A stretch of 64,000 nt of DNA from Candidatus Melainabacteria bacterium (GTDB lineage: Bacteria; Cyanobacteriota; Vampirovibrionia; Gastranaerophilales; Gastranaerophilaceae). Where the stretch lies: contig QHME01000002.1 in NCBI GenBank assembly GCA_003258735.1, positions 124,001 through 188,000 of the forward strand. The letters run 5' to 3'. The position numbers and the translations under genes were made by a program. Below, piece by piece: positions 24,165-33,064 of this stretch. A model generated the notes under the pieces. The model made no database searches and had not been told where the DNA came from. It saw only the letters and a list, made by a program, of their open reading frames with translations. Each line of letters opens with the position of its first letter. Positions within the stretch are counted from its first letter, which is position 1.

Positions 24165-25526
24165 ATGCTTGATGAAAATAACATACTAGAAACCATAAAT
24201 ATGATAAAACTCTACAATCTTGATATCAGAACAGTGACGCTTGCACTGAGCTTGCGAGATTGTATTGCTGAAGACACTGACACAGTATGTAAAAAAATCT
24301 ATGACAAAATTAAAAAATATGCTCATAATTTGGTTGAATATGCAGACGAACTTGCGGATGAATATTCTATCCCAATCATAAATAAAAGAATTGCAGTGAC
24401 TCCAATCTCATTTATCGGAGAATCTTGCAAAAATCCTGATTATGTAAAAATCGCACAAACCCTTGATAAAGCCGCAAAAGAAGTCGGTGTAAATTTTGTC
24501 GGCGGATTTTCTGCACTTGTGGAAAAAGGCTGTACCAAAGGCGATAAACTTTTAATAGAAAGTATACCAAAAGCCCTTGCGACAACAGAAAGAGTTTGTT
24601 CTTCAATAAATTTAGCATCATCAAAAGCTGGTATCAACATGGATGCGGTTTTGAAAATGTCTGAAATTATAAAAGAATCTGCGAAATTAACCAAAGACCA
24701 AGATGGAATAGGAGCGGCAAAACTAGTTGTATTTTGTAATGTTCCTGGAGACAATCCGTTTATGGCAGGTGCTTTTTGCGGAATGGGCGAACCTGAATGT
24801 GCACTAAATGTCGGAGTATCTGGACCTGGTGTTGTTCGTGCAGCAGTAGAGGCTTTACCGAAAGGTGCTGATATGAGTGAACTTGCCAATAAAATCAAAG
24901 AAATTGCGTACAAAATCACTTCAACAGGCGAACTTGTAGGACGCAAGCTGGCAAAAAGACTGGATATCCCATTTGGAGTAATTGATTTATCCCTAGCTCC
25001 AACACCTGCAGCTGGTGACAGTGTCGCAGGAATATTCCAAGCAATGGGATTAGAACATGCCGGAGCACATGGCACAACAGCCGCACTTGCAATGCTTAAT
25101 GATGCGGTTAAAAAAGGAGGAATTATGGCAAGCTCTCACGTTGGAGGCTTGTCAGGTGCTTTCATCCCAGTGTCAGAAGATGCAGGAATGATTGAGGCGG
25201 CTACAAAAGGATATTTGGTATTTGACAAACTTGAGGCAATGACATCAGTTTGCTCTGTAGGACTTGATATGATAGCAATTCCTGGAGATACACCATCAGA
25301 CACTATTGCAGGAATCATTGCAGATGAAATGGCTATCGGTATGATTAACAAAAAAACTACAGCCGTTAGAATTATCCCAGCTTACGGCAAAACAGTCGGT
25401 GATAAAATATCTTATGGAGGATTACTCGGAGAAGCCCCAATTATGCCAGTCAACAAGTTATCATCTACCAAATTTGTTCAAAGAGGCGGAAGAATTCCTG
25501 CCCCAATTCATAGTTTGAATAATTAA
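24165..25526 (+). CDS. PFL family (DUF711/UPF0210) protein
   Basis: The 453 residues match the UPF0210 family: [16 protein letters not shown] near the start, [13 protein letters not shown], and Gly-rich blocks [21 protein letters not shown] and [14 protein letters not shown]. Family members resemble pyruvate-formate-lyase folds but their reaction is unknown. Many bacteria place it after a small ACT-domain (UPF0237) gene; none is here. It starts three bases after the zorB-like stop, so it is part of the operon. Its presence beside a stator pair is unexpected. Confidence 0.88.
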   Translation: MLDENNILETINMIKLYNLDIRTVTLALSLRDCIAEDTDTVCKKIYDKIKKYAHNLVEYADELADEYSIPIINKRIAVTPISFIGESCKNPDYVKIAQTLDKAAKEVGVNFVGGFSALVEKGCTKGDKLLIESIPKALATTERVCSSINLASSKAGINMDAVLKMSEIIKESAKLTKDQDGIGAAKLVVFCNVPGDNPFMAGAFCGMGEPECALNVGVSGPGVVRAAVEALPKGADMSELANKIKEIAYKITSTGELVGRKLAKRLDIPFGVIDLSLAPTPAAGDSVAGIFQAMGLEHAGAHGTTAALAMLNDAVKKGGIMASSHVGGLSGAFIPVSEDAGMIEAATKGYLVFDKLEAMTSVCSVGLDMIAIPGDTPSDTIAGIIADEMAIGMINKKTTAVRIIPAYGKTVGDKISYGGLLGEAPIMPVNKLSSTKFVQRGGRIPAPIHSLNN

Positions 25527-25545
25527 TTATAAAAAGGACTCACAA

Positions 25546-26070
25546 ATGGCGACAGCAAGGTCAATTACAAAATTTGAAAACAGTTTAAAAGAATTTTTGA
25601 TAAATGCGATGGCAGATAAATACGGAGATGCTCATTCTTATGCCTATCGTTATAATAATTTGAAAGTTTATATGGACCCAAAACGTGAAGATGAACCGCA
25701 TTTTTATGTTCAAATCGGAATTTCCGAAGCGTGCTTTGCCATTCTTGACGGTAAAAAATTAGAGGGCGGGCTCGGAGCAGAAGACGGATATGTCAAACGC
25801 TGGTCTGACAGGTCTAACATCAACAACGAACTTAAAAACCACTGGAAAGTTATTAAAGAAGCAATTGCAGCAGAAGAAGAAGAGGATGCAACAAAGAAAT
25901 CTTCTGCTATCACAGCACTAAGAAGAGCTGAAGCCTCTCAAACTGAGCTTAATGTCGATATGACAGGTACAGGTATTGATAAAACTAAGCGCGAAGAATT
26001 GGAACGAAAGCAAAAAAGATTCGTTGGATTAAAAAAAGATATTGACAAAAATAAACATAATAATCCATAA
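25546..26070 (+). CDS. Unrecognised protein, paralogue of the next gene
   Basis: The 174-residue protein has an N-terminal domain (about 1-105) shared with the next gene: YNNLKVYMD, then PHFYVQIGISEACFAI, GGLGAEDGYVKRW and a Ser-Asn-x4-L helix. The C-terminal 65 residues are highly charged (Glu/Lys) and probably coiled or disordered. No signal peptide or membrane helix, so it is cytoplasmic. Start 25546 has AAAGGACTC upstream. I do not recognise the family. Confidence 0.75.
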   Translation: MATARSITKFENSLKEFLINAMADKYGDAHSYAYRYNNLKVYMDPKREDEPHFYVQIGISEACFAILDGKKLEGGLGAEDGYVKRWSDRSNINNELKNHWKVIKEAIAAEEEEDATKKSSAITALRRAEASQTELNVDMTGTGIDKTKREELERKQKRFVGLKKDIDKNKHNNP

Positions 26071-26096
26071 TAACAGGGAGAAGGAGGCTAAAAGAA

Positions 26097-26702
26097 ATGA
26101 AAACACTTCACGAAATGGCCGTTAAGTTACAAGAATATATCATTAAATCACAAGAAGACGCTCACAATTCGACAAACATGAACGTCACAAAGTATAATAA
26201 CCTGAAATTAAAAATGGATTCAAAAATTCACTATCCACACGTAATTGTATGTATTGGAATCTCTGAAGTTGTCTTTAATATTGCAGAAGGGACAAAAACC
26301 GATGGCGGACTAGGTCCTGATGAAAAATATGTTAGAAAATGGCTTGGCAACAGCACAGTTCTTTCTGATTTAAAAGAACTATATGTTGCAATGAGTGACC
26401 TTATTAGAGCTGAAGATGAAGATAAAGCTGTTGCAATGGAAGGTGAGGCAGAAGAAGCAAAACGTGATGCGCCACGAAAACGTCACAAGTTCAAAGAACT
26501 CCTAAATGCGGCAATGCCAACAGATGTTTTACCTGACTCTGAAGAAACTGAAGATGAGCCTGAATTGCTATCAGTTGAAGAAAGCGTAAAAGAAAGAATG
26601 ACTCCGAATGAAACTCCGACAAATGATGATGGTCCTGAAACAGTCGAGCAAGTAAAAAAAGGTCTTAAAGATTACTTGAAATCTATGTTCAGAAGGATAT
26701 AG
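26097..26702 (+). CDS. Unrecognised protein with the same N-terminal domain as 25546
   Basis: The 201-residue protein repeats the domain of the previous gene (YNNLKLKMD, PHVIVCIGISEVVFNI, GGLGPDEKYVRKW, then a helix) and then has a different, strongly acidic C-terminal part (EETEDEPELLSVEE) ending in a basic amphipathic tail (LKDYLKSMFRRI). A strong AGGAGG precedes ATG. The two genes look like a tandem duplication with diverged tails. It ends the operon started at 22546. Confidence 0.75.
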   Translation: MKTLHEMAVKLQEYIIKSQEDAHNSTNMNVTKYNNLKLKMDSKIHYPHVIVCIGISEVVFNIAEGTKTDGGLGPDEKYVRKWLGNSTVLSDLKELYVAMSDLIRAEDEDKAVAMEGEAEEAKRDAPRKRHKFKELLNAAMPTDVLPDSEETEDEPELLSVEESVKERMTPNETPTNDDGPETVEQVKKGLKDYLKSMFRRI

Positions 26703-26724
26703 AGGCAGGAGTATTTTTATATTG

Positions 26725-26856
26725 TCATCCTGAAAGTTTAATTTTCAGGTGGGCTCCCTACTTTATATTACTTGTTTCAGAATCTCTAATTGAACATATT
26801 TACCTTATGCTTACTCTGTTATATTTGAGACCCTGAAACTAGTTCAGAGTGACAAA
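26725..26856. repeat. Dispersed repeat cluster between the ZorAB-like operon and ppdK
   Basis: There are two palindromes, CCTGAAA/TTTCAGG (26729-26749) and CTGAA/TTCAG (26833-26847). Between them is a reversed copy of the TGTTCAATT..GAG..TTC..GAAACAAG unit seen at 2020-2050. The CAGGTGGGC word also occurs, in reverse, at about 2085-2095. Confidence 0.65.
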
Positions 26857-26857
26857 A

Positions 26858-26896
26858 TGAAAAAGCGCGCGTGACAAGGAAACCTTGCCACGCGCG
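26858..26896 (-). terminator. GC-rich terminator after ppdK
   Basis: On the minus strand CGCGCGTGGCAAGG pairs with CCTTGTCACGCGCG (one G-U) around a 3-base loop and runs into CTTTTTCATTTTG. It lies 24 bases after the ppdK stop. Confidence 0.85.
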
Positions 26897-26920
26897 TAAC
26901 TTTAGCAATTTTCTAAACTA

Positions 26921-29599
26921 CTACTTACAACCAAGTGGTAGTGAAATATCTTTTGCCTGTTTAAACTCAATAACTGCTTGTGCTGCAGCCAATCTTGCCT
27001 GTGGAACTCTAAACGGTGAGCAAGATACATAATTCAAGCCAATTCTATGACAGAATTTTACAGATGCAGGGTCACCACCGTGTTCTCCACAAATTCCACG
27101 TTTCAAATGCGGACGAACTCTCAAGGCTTTATCCAGTGCAATTTTCATTAACTGCCCAACCCCTTCTTGGTCTAATGTTGAGAATGGGTTAGCCGGTAGA
27201 ATTTTTTGCTCTACATAGTTTTGCAAGAATTTGCCCTCTGCATCGTCTCTTGAATAACCAAAAGTCATTTGAGTTAAATCATTTGTACCGAATGAGAAAA
27301 ATTCTGCATGTTCTGCTATTTCATCAGCCGTCAATGCTGCACGAGGAATTTCTATCATCGTACCAAACATATATTCAACTCGTACGCCTTTTTCATCCAT
27401 AACTTCATTTGCTACACGCTCTAAAACTGTTTTAACAGTTTTAAGCTCATTTACGTGCCCAACAAGCGGAATCATAACTTCAGGTTTCACATCCAATCCC
27501 TCTTTTTTCAAATCGCAAGCAGCGCTGAAAATAGCTCGAACTTGCATTTCATTTATTTCAGGATAGGTTAAACCTAAACGACAACCTCTCAAACCCATCA
27601 TCGGATTAGATTCAGACATTGTCTCAACGATATTTAGAAGCTTTTCATCTTCCGCATAATCTTCACCTTTTGCCTTTTTAGTTGCAACTTTTGCAATCAA
27701 ATCTTCTTTATCAGGCAAGAATTCATGTAGAGGTGGATCAAGAAGTCTGATTGTCATTGATTTTTCGCCCAAAGCTTTAAACATTGCATAAAAATCAGAA
27801 TATTGCATTGGAAGTAATTTTGCTAAAGCTTCTTTTCTAGCCTCAGCAGTTCCTGCAATAATCATTTTTTGAACCCAAGGGAGTCTTTCAGGGTCCATGA
27901 ACATGTGCTCTGTTCTACATAGCCCAACACCTTCTGCACCAAGTTCTAATGCTTTTGCAACATCTGCAGGTGTATCAGCATTTGCCCTAACTCCTAAAAG
28001 TTTAATTTCATCAACCCAAGCAAATAACTTGTTGAAGTTTTCATCCATTGTTGGAGGAACAAGGTGAATCGCACCATCCATAACTTCGCCAGTACCGCCA
28101 TCAAGAGAAATTATATCGTTTTTGTGATAAACAGTTCCGTCACCTGATGTTAAAGTTTCATTTTTAAGGTCAATAGATAAATCCTCACAACCAGCTACAC
28201 AAGGTTTACCCATACCTTTAGCAACAACAGCTGCGTGAGAAGTCATACCGCCTCTTAGCGTCAAAACACCTTGAGATTCAATCATACCGTGAATATCATC
28301 CGGACAAGTTTCAATTCTTACCAAAATAATTTTTTCACCATTTTTACCACGCTCTGCTGCTTCTTCTGTATCAAAAACGATTTTACCTACAGCAGCTCCA
28401 GGAGATGCAGCAAGTCCTTGAGCTATTTTGTGAGCCTCTTTTTTCGCTTTAGGGTCAAAATCAGGCAATAAAACTTGATATAATTGATTTGCATCAACAA
28501 GTTCAACAGCTCTTTCCTTATCAATAATACCTTCTTCACACATTTCAACAGCAATTCTTACTGATGCTTTTGCTGTTCTTTTACCATTACGAGTTTGAAG
28601 AATCCACAATTTACCTCTTTCAATTGTAAATTCCATATCTTGAACATCTTTGTATCCTTTTTCAAGTTTTTTTGCGATATCGACATATTGCTTATAAAGT
28701 TCAGGCATTTCATTTTCAAGTTCAGCAATTGGCTTTGGAGTTCTGATACCTGCTACAACATCTTCACCTTGTGCATTTGTCAAATATTCACCATAAAATT
28801 TATTCTCACCTGTTGAAGGATTTCTCGTGAAAGATACACCTGTTGCACAATCATCACCCATATTACCAAATACCATTGTTTGAACGTTTACGGCTGTCCC
28901 ATAGTTGTGGTCGATTTTGTAGTGTTCTCTATACGCAACTGCACGAGGAATATTCCAAGAACGGAAAACTGCTTCAATTGCCTCTTCTAATTGAACATAC
29001 GGATCTTGTGGAAAATCTTTTCCTGTTTCTTTTTTAATCAAAGCTTTGTATGGCTCAATTAAAGATTTCCAATCATCTGCAGATAATTCGGTATCCGATT
29101 TATAGCCCTTTTCTTTTTTAATATCGTCTAAATAATCTTCGAATTTTTGCCTATCAATTTCCCAAGCAACAGAACCAAACATAGTCAAAAATCTACGATA
29201 TGAGTCATAGCAAAAACGTGGATTGTTTGTCAATTTAATCATTGCCTCAACAGTTTGGTCATTCAAACCGAGGTTCAAAATTGTTTCCATCATCCCAGGC
29301 ATAGATAACCTTGCGCCAGAACGAACAGAAACAAGAAGAGGATTTTCGCAATCACCAAACTTTTTACCAGCTTGAGCTTCTACATCTTTCAATGCAACTT
29401 TTACTTCATCCATAAGCCCTTGCGGCATTTTGTTTCCATGGTTTATATAATCCATACAAGTTTCAGTTGTAATAGTCAATCCAGGGGGTACCGGTAATCC
29501 AAGATTAGTCATTTCAGCTAAATTCGCACCTTTTCCGCCCAACAAATTGCGCATAGATGCATCCCCATCCTTAAAGAGCCAAACACGTTTTTCTGCCAT
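26921..29599 (-). CDS. ppdK: Pyruvate, phosphate dikinase
   Basis: An 892-residue PPDK. N-terminal ATP-grasp domain (GGKGANLAEM, SVRSGARLSMPGMMETILNLGL), swivelling phosphohistidine domain with the catalytic His455 in LRGGMTSHAAVV, and PEP/pyruvate-binding TIM barrel (GVGLCRTEHMF, SFGTNDLTQMTFGYSRDD, CGEHGGDP). It interconverts pyruvate + ATP + Pi and PEP + AMP + PPi; in anaerobes it often replaces pyruvate kinase. ATG 29599 has AAAGGAG; the longer frame to 29659 has none. It is transcribed alone, ending at a GC hairpin. Confidence 0.97.
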   Translation of the reverse strand: MAEKRVWLFKDGDASMRNLLGGKGANLAEMTNLGLPVPPGLTITTETCMDYINHGNKMPQGLMDEVKVALKDVEAQAGKKFGDCENPLLVSVRSGARLSMPGMMETILNLGLNDQTVEAMIKLTNNPRFCYDSYRRFLTMFGSVAWEIDRQKFEDYLDDIKKEKGYKSDTELSADDWKSLIEPYKALIKKETGKDFPQDPYVQLEEAIEAVFRSWNIPRAVAYREHYKIDHNYGTAVNVQTMVFGNMGDDCATGVSFTRNPSTGENKFYGEYLTNAQGEDVVAGIRTPKPIAELENEMPELYKQYVDIAKKLEKGYKDVQDMEFTIERGKLWILQTRNGKRTAKASVRIAVEMCEEGIIDKERAVELVDANQLYQVLLPDFDPKAKKEAHKIAQGLAASPGAAVGKIVFDTEEAAERGKNGEKIILVRIETCPDDIHGMIESQGVLTLRGGMTSHAAVVAKGMGKPCVAGCEDLSIDLKNETLTSGDGTVYHKNDIISLDGGTGEVMDGAIHLVPPTMDENFNKLFAWVDEIKLLGVRANADTPADVAKALELGAEGVGLCRTEHMFMDPERLPWVQKMIIAGTAEARKEALAKLLPMQYSDFYAMFKALGEKSMTIRLLDPPLHEFLPDKEDLIAKVATKKAKGEDYAEDEKLLNIVETMSESNPMMGLRGCRLGLTYPEINEMQVRAIFSAACDLKKEGLDVKPEVMIPLVGHVNELKTVKTVLERVANEVMDEKGVRVEYMFGTMIEIPRAALTADEIAEHAEFFSFGTNDLTQMTFGYSRDDAEGKFLQNYVEQKILPANPFSTLDQEGVGQLMKIALDKALRVRPHLKRGICGEHGGDPASVKFCHRIGLNYVSCSPFRVPQARLAAAQAVIEFKQAKDISLPLGCK

Positions 29600-29682
29600 A
29601 ATTTTCTCCTTTAAACAAAAATAATAAACACTTACTAAATAATACAGTAATTTTAACATAAAAACGCATTATGTAAAGCAAA

Positions 29683-29713
29683 AAGAGACAAAAAGTTATT
29701 CTTTTTGCCTCTT
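29683..29713 (-). terminator. Intrinsic terminator after lysC
   Basis: AAGAGACAAAAAG (29683-29695), loop TTATT, CTTTTTGCCTCTT (29701-29713), with one mismatch or wobble. On the minus strand it ends in a U-rich tract. It separates lysC from ppdK. Confidence 0.75.
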
Positions 29714-29739
29714 TTATCCTAAAATTTTGTCTTTAATGT

Positions 29740-31005
29740 CTATACGTCAGGCAATGTACCTTTAACTTCCGCAACTTCATCACAACCTAGATTGAACACG
29801 TCATGCAAAGCTTTTACTGCTTTTTGAGCATCATCTTTATTGATTAAACAACTGATTTTAATTTCACTTGTTGAAATCATTCTAATATTGATATCGTTGC
29901 TAGCTAATGTTTTGAACATTGTTGATGCAATACCGGGTCTATCAATCATGCCAGCCCCAATGATTGAAACTTTCGCAATGTTATCATCAATTTTAACATC
30001 TGCAGCCCCAAGTTTAACCTTCACATCTTCCAATACTTCCATTGCTTTTGGCAAATCTTCTTTATTGATTGTGAATGCAATATCGTTGGTATTTGAAGTT
30101 TTTCTTGCATAAGATTGAATAATCATATCAACTGAAACATTTTCATCCGCCAAACAGCCAAACAATGTTGCAGCTTCCCCTGGCGTATCAGGAACATCGC
30201 AAACTACAACTCTTACTTGTGATGAATCTGATGCCACACCTGCTACAGGTTTATTTATTTCCATTTTTTCAACTCCTACAATTAAAGTTCCCATATTATC
30301 AAGCTTAAAACTGCTTCTAACCCTTAGCGGTACAGCATATTGTTTTGCTGTCTCAACACTTCTTGGGTGAAGTACATTAGCACCTGCATGAGCAAGTTCA
30401 AGCATTTCTTCATAAGATATAATATCCAGTCTTGAGGCATTTGGAACAACACGTGGGTCTGTTGTGTAAACACCCTCTACATCTGTATAAATATCACACC
30501 TCTCAGCATTTAAAGCCGCAGCCAAAGCTACAGCAGAAGTATCTGAACCACCACGTCCCAAAGTAGTAATTTCTCCATCTTCTGTAACACCTTGAAATCC
30601 TGCAACTACAATAATATTACCTGCCTCTAAATTTTTTTTCAATTTGTCAGTTTTAATATCAACAATTCTAGCTTTTGAGTGGACATTTTCTGTCAAAATT
30701 CCGATTTGGGTAGCATTAAAACTTACCGCATTATATCCTTGAGCTTGTATAGCCATAGTAAGAAGTGCAATTGAAACACATTCCCCTGTTGATAAAAGCA
30801 TATCCATCTCTCGAGCTGAAGGATTTGGATTTAAGTCTTTTGCCATTTTTACCAAATGGTCTGTCGTGTGTCCCATAGCCGAAACAACAACAACTACGTC
30901 ATTTCCATTGTTCTTTTCACGAATTACTGTTTGTGCAACATTTTTAATTTTGTCTGTATCTGCTACAGATGTACCGCCAAATTTTTGTACTATTACCTTT
31001 TTCAA
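29740..31005 (-). CDS. lysC: Aspartate kinase
   Basis: A 421-residue aspartokinase: the catalytic domain begins VQKFGGTSVAD, has TLGRGGSDTSAVALAAAL and YTDVEGVYTTDPR, and two ACT domains occupy about 265-415 (allosteric Lys/Thr control). It makes aspartyl phosphate for Lys, Thr, Met and diaminopimelate. lysA and dapF are also in the window, so part of the DAP/lysine pathway is represented. The stop of the upstream TPR gene is one base before its ATG, so they are co-transcribed. Confidence 0.96.
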   Translation of the reverse strand: MKKVIVQKFGGTSVADTDKIKNVAQTVIREKNNGNDVVVVVSAMGHTTDHLVKMAKDLNPNPSAREMDMLLSTGECVSIALLTMAIQAQGYNAVSFNATQIGILTENVHSKARIVDIKTDKLKKNLEAGNIIVVAGFQGVTEDGEITTLGRGGSDTSAVALAAALNAERCDIYTDVEGVYTTDPRVVPNASRLDIISYEEMLELAHAGANVLHPRSVETAKQYAVPLRVRSSFKLDNMGTLIVGVEKMEINKPVAGVASDSSQVRVVVCDVPDTPGEAATLFGCLADENVSVDMIIQSYARKTSNTNDIAFTINKEDLPKAMEVLEDVKVKLGAADVKIDDNIAKVSIIGAGMIDRPGIASTMFKTLASNDINIRMISTSEIKISCLINKDDAQKAVKALHDVFNLGCDEVAEVKGTLPDV

Positions 31006-31006
31006 T

Positions 31007-32494
31007 TTAATTATTTCCCTGTATGCCTTTTAAAATATTCTCAAGTTCAACCTTTTCGTTTTCGTATTCAAAGTGTCCTAAAGACTGAGCTTTGTCGGCG
31101 ATTGAAATTGTTTCTTTTATATTATATTCACAAATGTTGTCCTTGACAAGTCTATAAGATGAATAAAATAATAAATTTAAAATTTCTACATTTTTATCGT
31201 CCAACTTCTCAGCCCTGCGCAGCTTTCGCAGTGCATCCGCGTAATCCGATATTCCCATCAGCCATTTGGAATACTCTACAAATCCCTTCACATATTTTGA
31301 ATTTTCTGTAATAAATTTTTCAAAATATTCTCTAGTCTTATCTTTATTATCTAGCTTTTGGTATGCACGAGCAATGTTTAAATAATTGTAAGATTGTTTA
31401 CGATCAGTACGCAAAGATTTTTTAAATAGCTCAACACCATCTTCAAATCTACCTTCGGCAACTTTTTCTAGACCCATCGCCTCTTGAATATAGACATTTT
31501 CCCCATGTTTTTCCTTCAATGTATCAAGAAGTGTAAAATCATTGTCATAAGCATTTACTAAAGCCAAACCTATTTTTGGATTTAAGTAATCATTATCTTT
31601 TGAAAATGCAATTTCAAATTGTTCTTTCGCTTTGCTAAATTCAAAAAGTCTTACATAAGCTTTACCCCACTCAAAATGCAAAACTTCATTATCTAAATCA
31701 TTTAAAATTGCAGAATTAAAGATTTTTTCGGTTTCTTCGTATTTTTTTTGGATAGAGTAAACTTCGCCCAAAACAAAATATGCCGGTAACATTTGCTTAT
31801 TTATCGAAATAGACTTTTTTGCATATTCTTCTGCCGCCTTGTAATCAGATTTTAAGAGTTTTAAATTTGCATATTCATAAGTTGAACTCTCATTGGGCGC
31901 CACTTTTGCCAAAAATTGCAACTTCATCTCAGCAGAATCATAATCAAATAATCGAACTTCCATAATTGCAGACAATAAAATTGCAGTATAGTTGTATTTA
32001 CTGATTTGAGCAGCTTTATTAAATTGGTCGCGTGCAAGAGCATATTTTTTCATCTTCATCAGAACCATACCCCAACCAGTATGGACATCTGTATTTAGTG
32101 GAGTTATTTTATTTGCATGCTCAAACGCATCCAGTGCATCTTCATATTTTTTAGAATTTAATAAACACATCCCAAGTCGCAACCAAATTTCTTTATCTTG
32201 CGAATTTAGATTTGCGGACTCATAATAATAAGTTGAAGCATCTTCAAATTTCATCCTAGATTCATAAATTTTACCAAGATATTTATATACACCAGAATCC
32301 TGATGTGAGATATCCAGTGCCTTTTTCAACAATTCTTCAGCTTTATCATACTGTTTTTCTTCAAACAATTTTTTAGCTTTGTTTACATAAGCAACTGTTG
32401 GAAGAGATTGAATAATTGAGTCTTGTTTGTATGAGTCGATTGAAACATTTAAATCTTTAATTTTTCCAAAAATATTTTTTATCCAATCAGACAA
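31007..32494 (-). CDS. TPR-repeat protein
   Basis: A 495-residue protein composed almost entirely of tetratricopeptide repeats from about residue 35 (AKKLFEEKQYDKAEELLKKA, LGKIYESRMKFEDASTYYYES and so on, about 11 units). It has no signal peptide and no obvious catalytic domain. The usual role is scaffolding or partner binding. It overlaps the 3' end of the kdsC-like gene by 16 bp and is one base from lysC, so it belongs to a three-gene operon. Confidence 0.85.
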   Translation of the reverse strand: MSDWIKNIFGKIKDLNVSIDSYKQDSIIQSLPTVAYVNKAKKLFEEKQYDKAEELLKKALDISHQDSGVYKYLGKIYESRMKFEDASTYYYESANLNSQDKEIWLRLGMCLLNSKKYEDALDAFEHANKITPLNTDVHTGWGMVLMKMKKYALARDQFNKAAQISKYNYTAILLSAIMEVRLFDYDSAEMKLQFLAKVAPNESSTYEYANLKLLKSDYKAAEEYAKKSISINKQMLPAYFVLGEVYSIQKKYEETEKIFNSAILNDLDNEVLHFEWGKAYVRLFEFSKAKEQFEIAFSKDNDYLNPKIGLALVNAYDNDFTLLDTLKEKHGENVYIQEAMGLEKVAEGRFEDGVELFKKSLRTDRKQSYNYLNIARAYQKLDNKDKTREYFEKFITENSKYVKGFVEYSKWLMGISDYADALRKLRRAEKLDDKNVEILNLLFYSSYRLVKDNICEYNIKETISIADKAQSLGHFEYENEKVELENILKGIQGNN

Positions 32495-32961
32495 TCTGCC
32501 ACCTCTCTGAAAGCGCCATCACCAGCCAAACTTTCGGTAATTTGAATACCATCTACCGCTTTAACTTTTTCAACAGCATGAGGCACTGTTATTTTATATT
32601 TTGCATAATTTAGGCATTCCAAATCATTGATATCATCTCCGATATAAACATAATCATCCTGAGCGAGATTGTATTTTTCTAAAATTGATTTCAAAACATC
32701 AATTTTCACTCGGATATTTTGATGGATTTCTTCAATGCCAAATTTTTGAGCCATTGTTTGAATAGCAGAATTGCCTTCTCCGGAAATTATTGCAATATCA
32801 TAACCGTTACGTTTTAAAATATAAAAACCCATAACATCTTTAAAATTTAGTTTACGAGACATTGAAAAATCTTCATTGATATAAACACAATTATCAGTTA
32901 CAACACCATCAAAATCCGTAACAACCATTTTTATTGACTTTGGAAGTTCTAATTTTGCCAT
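32479..32961 (-). CDS. HAD phosphatase, KdsC/YrbI-like
   Basis: The 160-residue HAD hydrolase without cap has motif I DFDGVVTD (nucleophile Asp16 and Asp18), motif II IISGEG and motif III/IV YIGDDINDLECL. It matches the YrbI/KdsC group, which dephosphorylates KDO-8-phosphate in LPS synthesis or related sugar phosphates. No kdsA or kdsB is seen here, so substrate is inferred only from the family. It opens the operon with the TPR gene and lysC. Confidence 0.85.
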   Translation of the reverse strand: MAKLELPKSIKMVVTDFDGVVTDNCVYINEDFSMSRKLNFKDVMGFYILKRNGYDIAIISGEGNSAIQTMAQKFGIEEIHQNIRVKIDVLKSILEKYNLAQDDYVYIGDDINDLECLNYAKYKITVPHAVEKVKAVDGIQITESLAGDGAFREVADCLIG

Positions 32962-32984
32962 TTCTTAACCAATTCCCTTACATA

Positions 32985-33013
32985 TTAACAAACCTGATGC
33001 TATCTGCTATAAT
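32985..33013 (+). promoter_or_regulatory. Promoter of the 33065 histidine kinase
   Basis: TTAACA (32985-32990), 17 bases, TATAAT (33008-33013). It lies 52 bases before the ATG of the kinase, in the divergent gap with the kdsC-like gene. Confidence 0.6.
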
Positions 33014-33064
33014 TATACCATAAAGTGCAAAAAGTTCAGATAGATAGAGAGAAAAAAGTAATAA

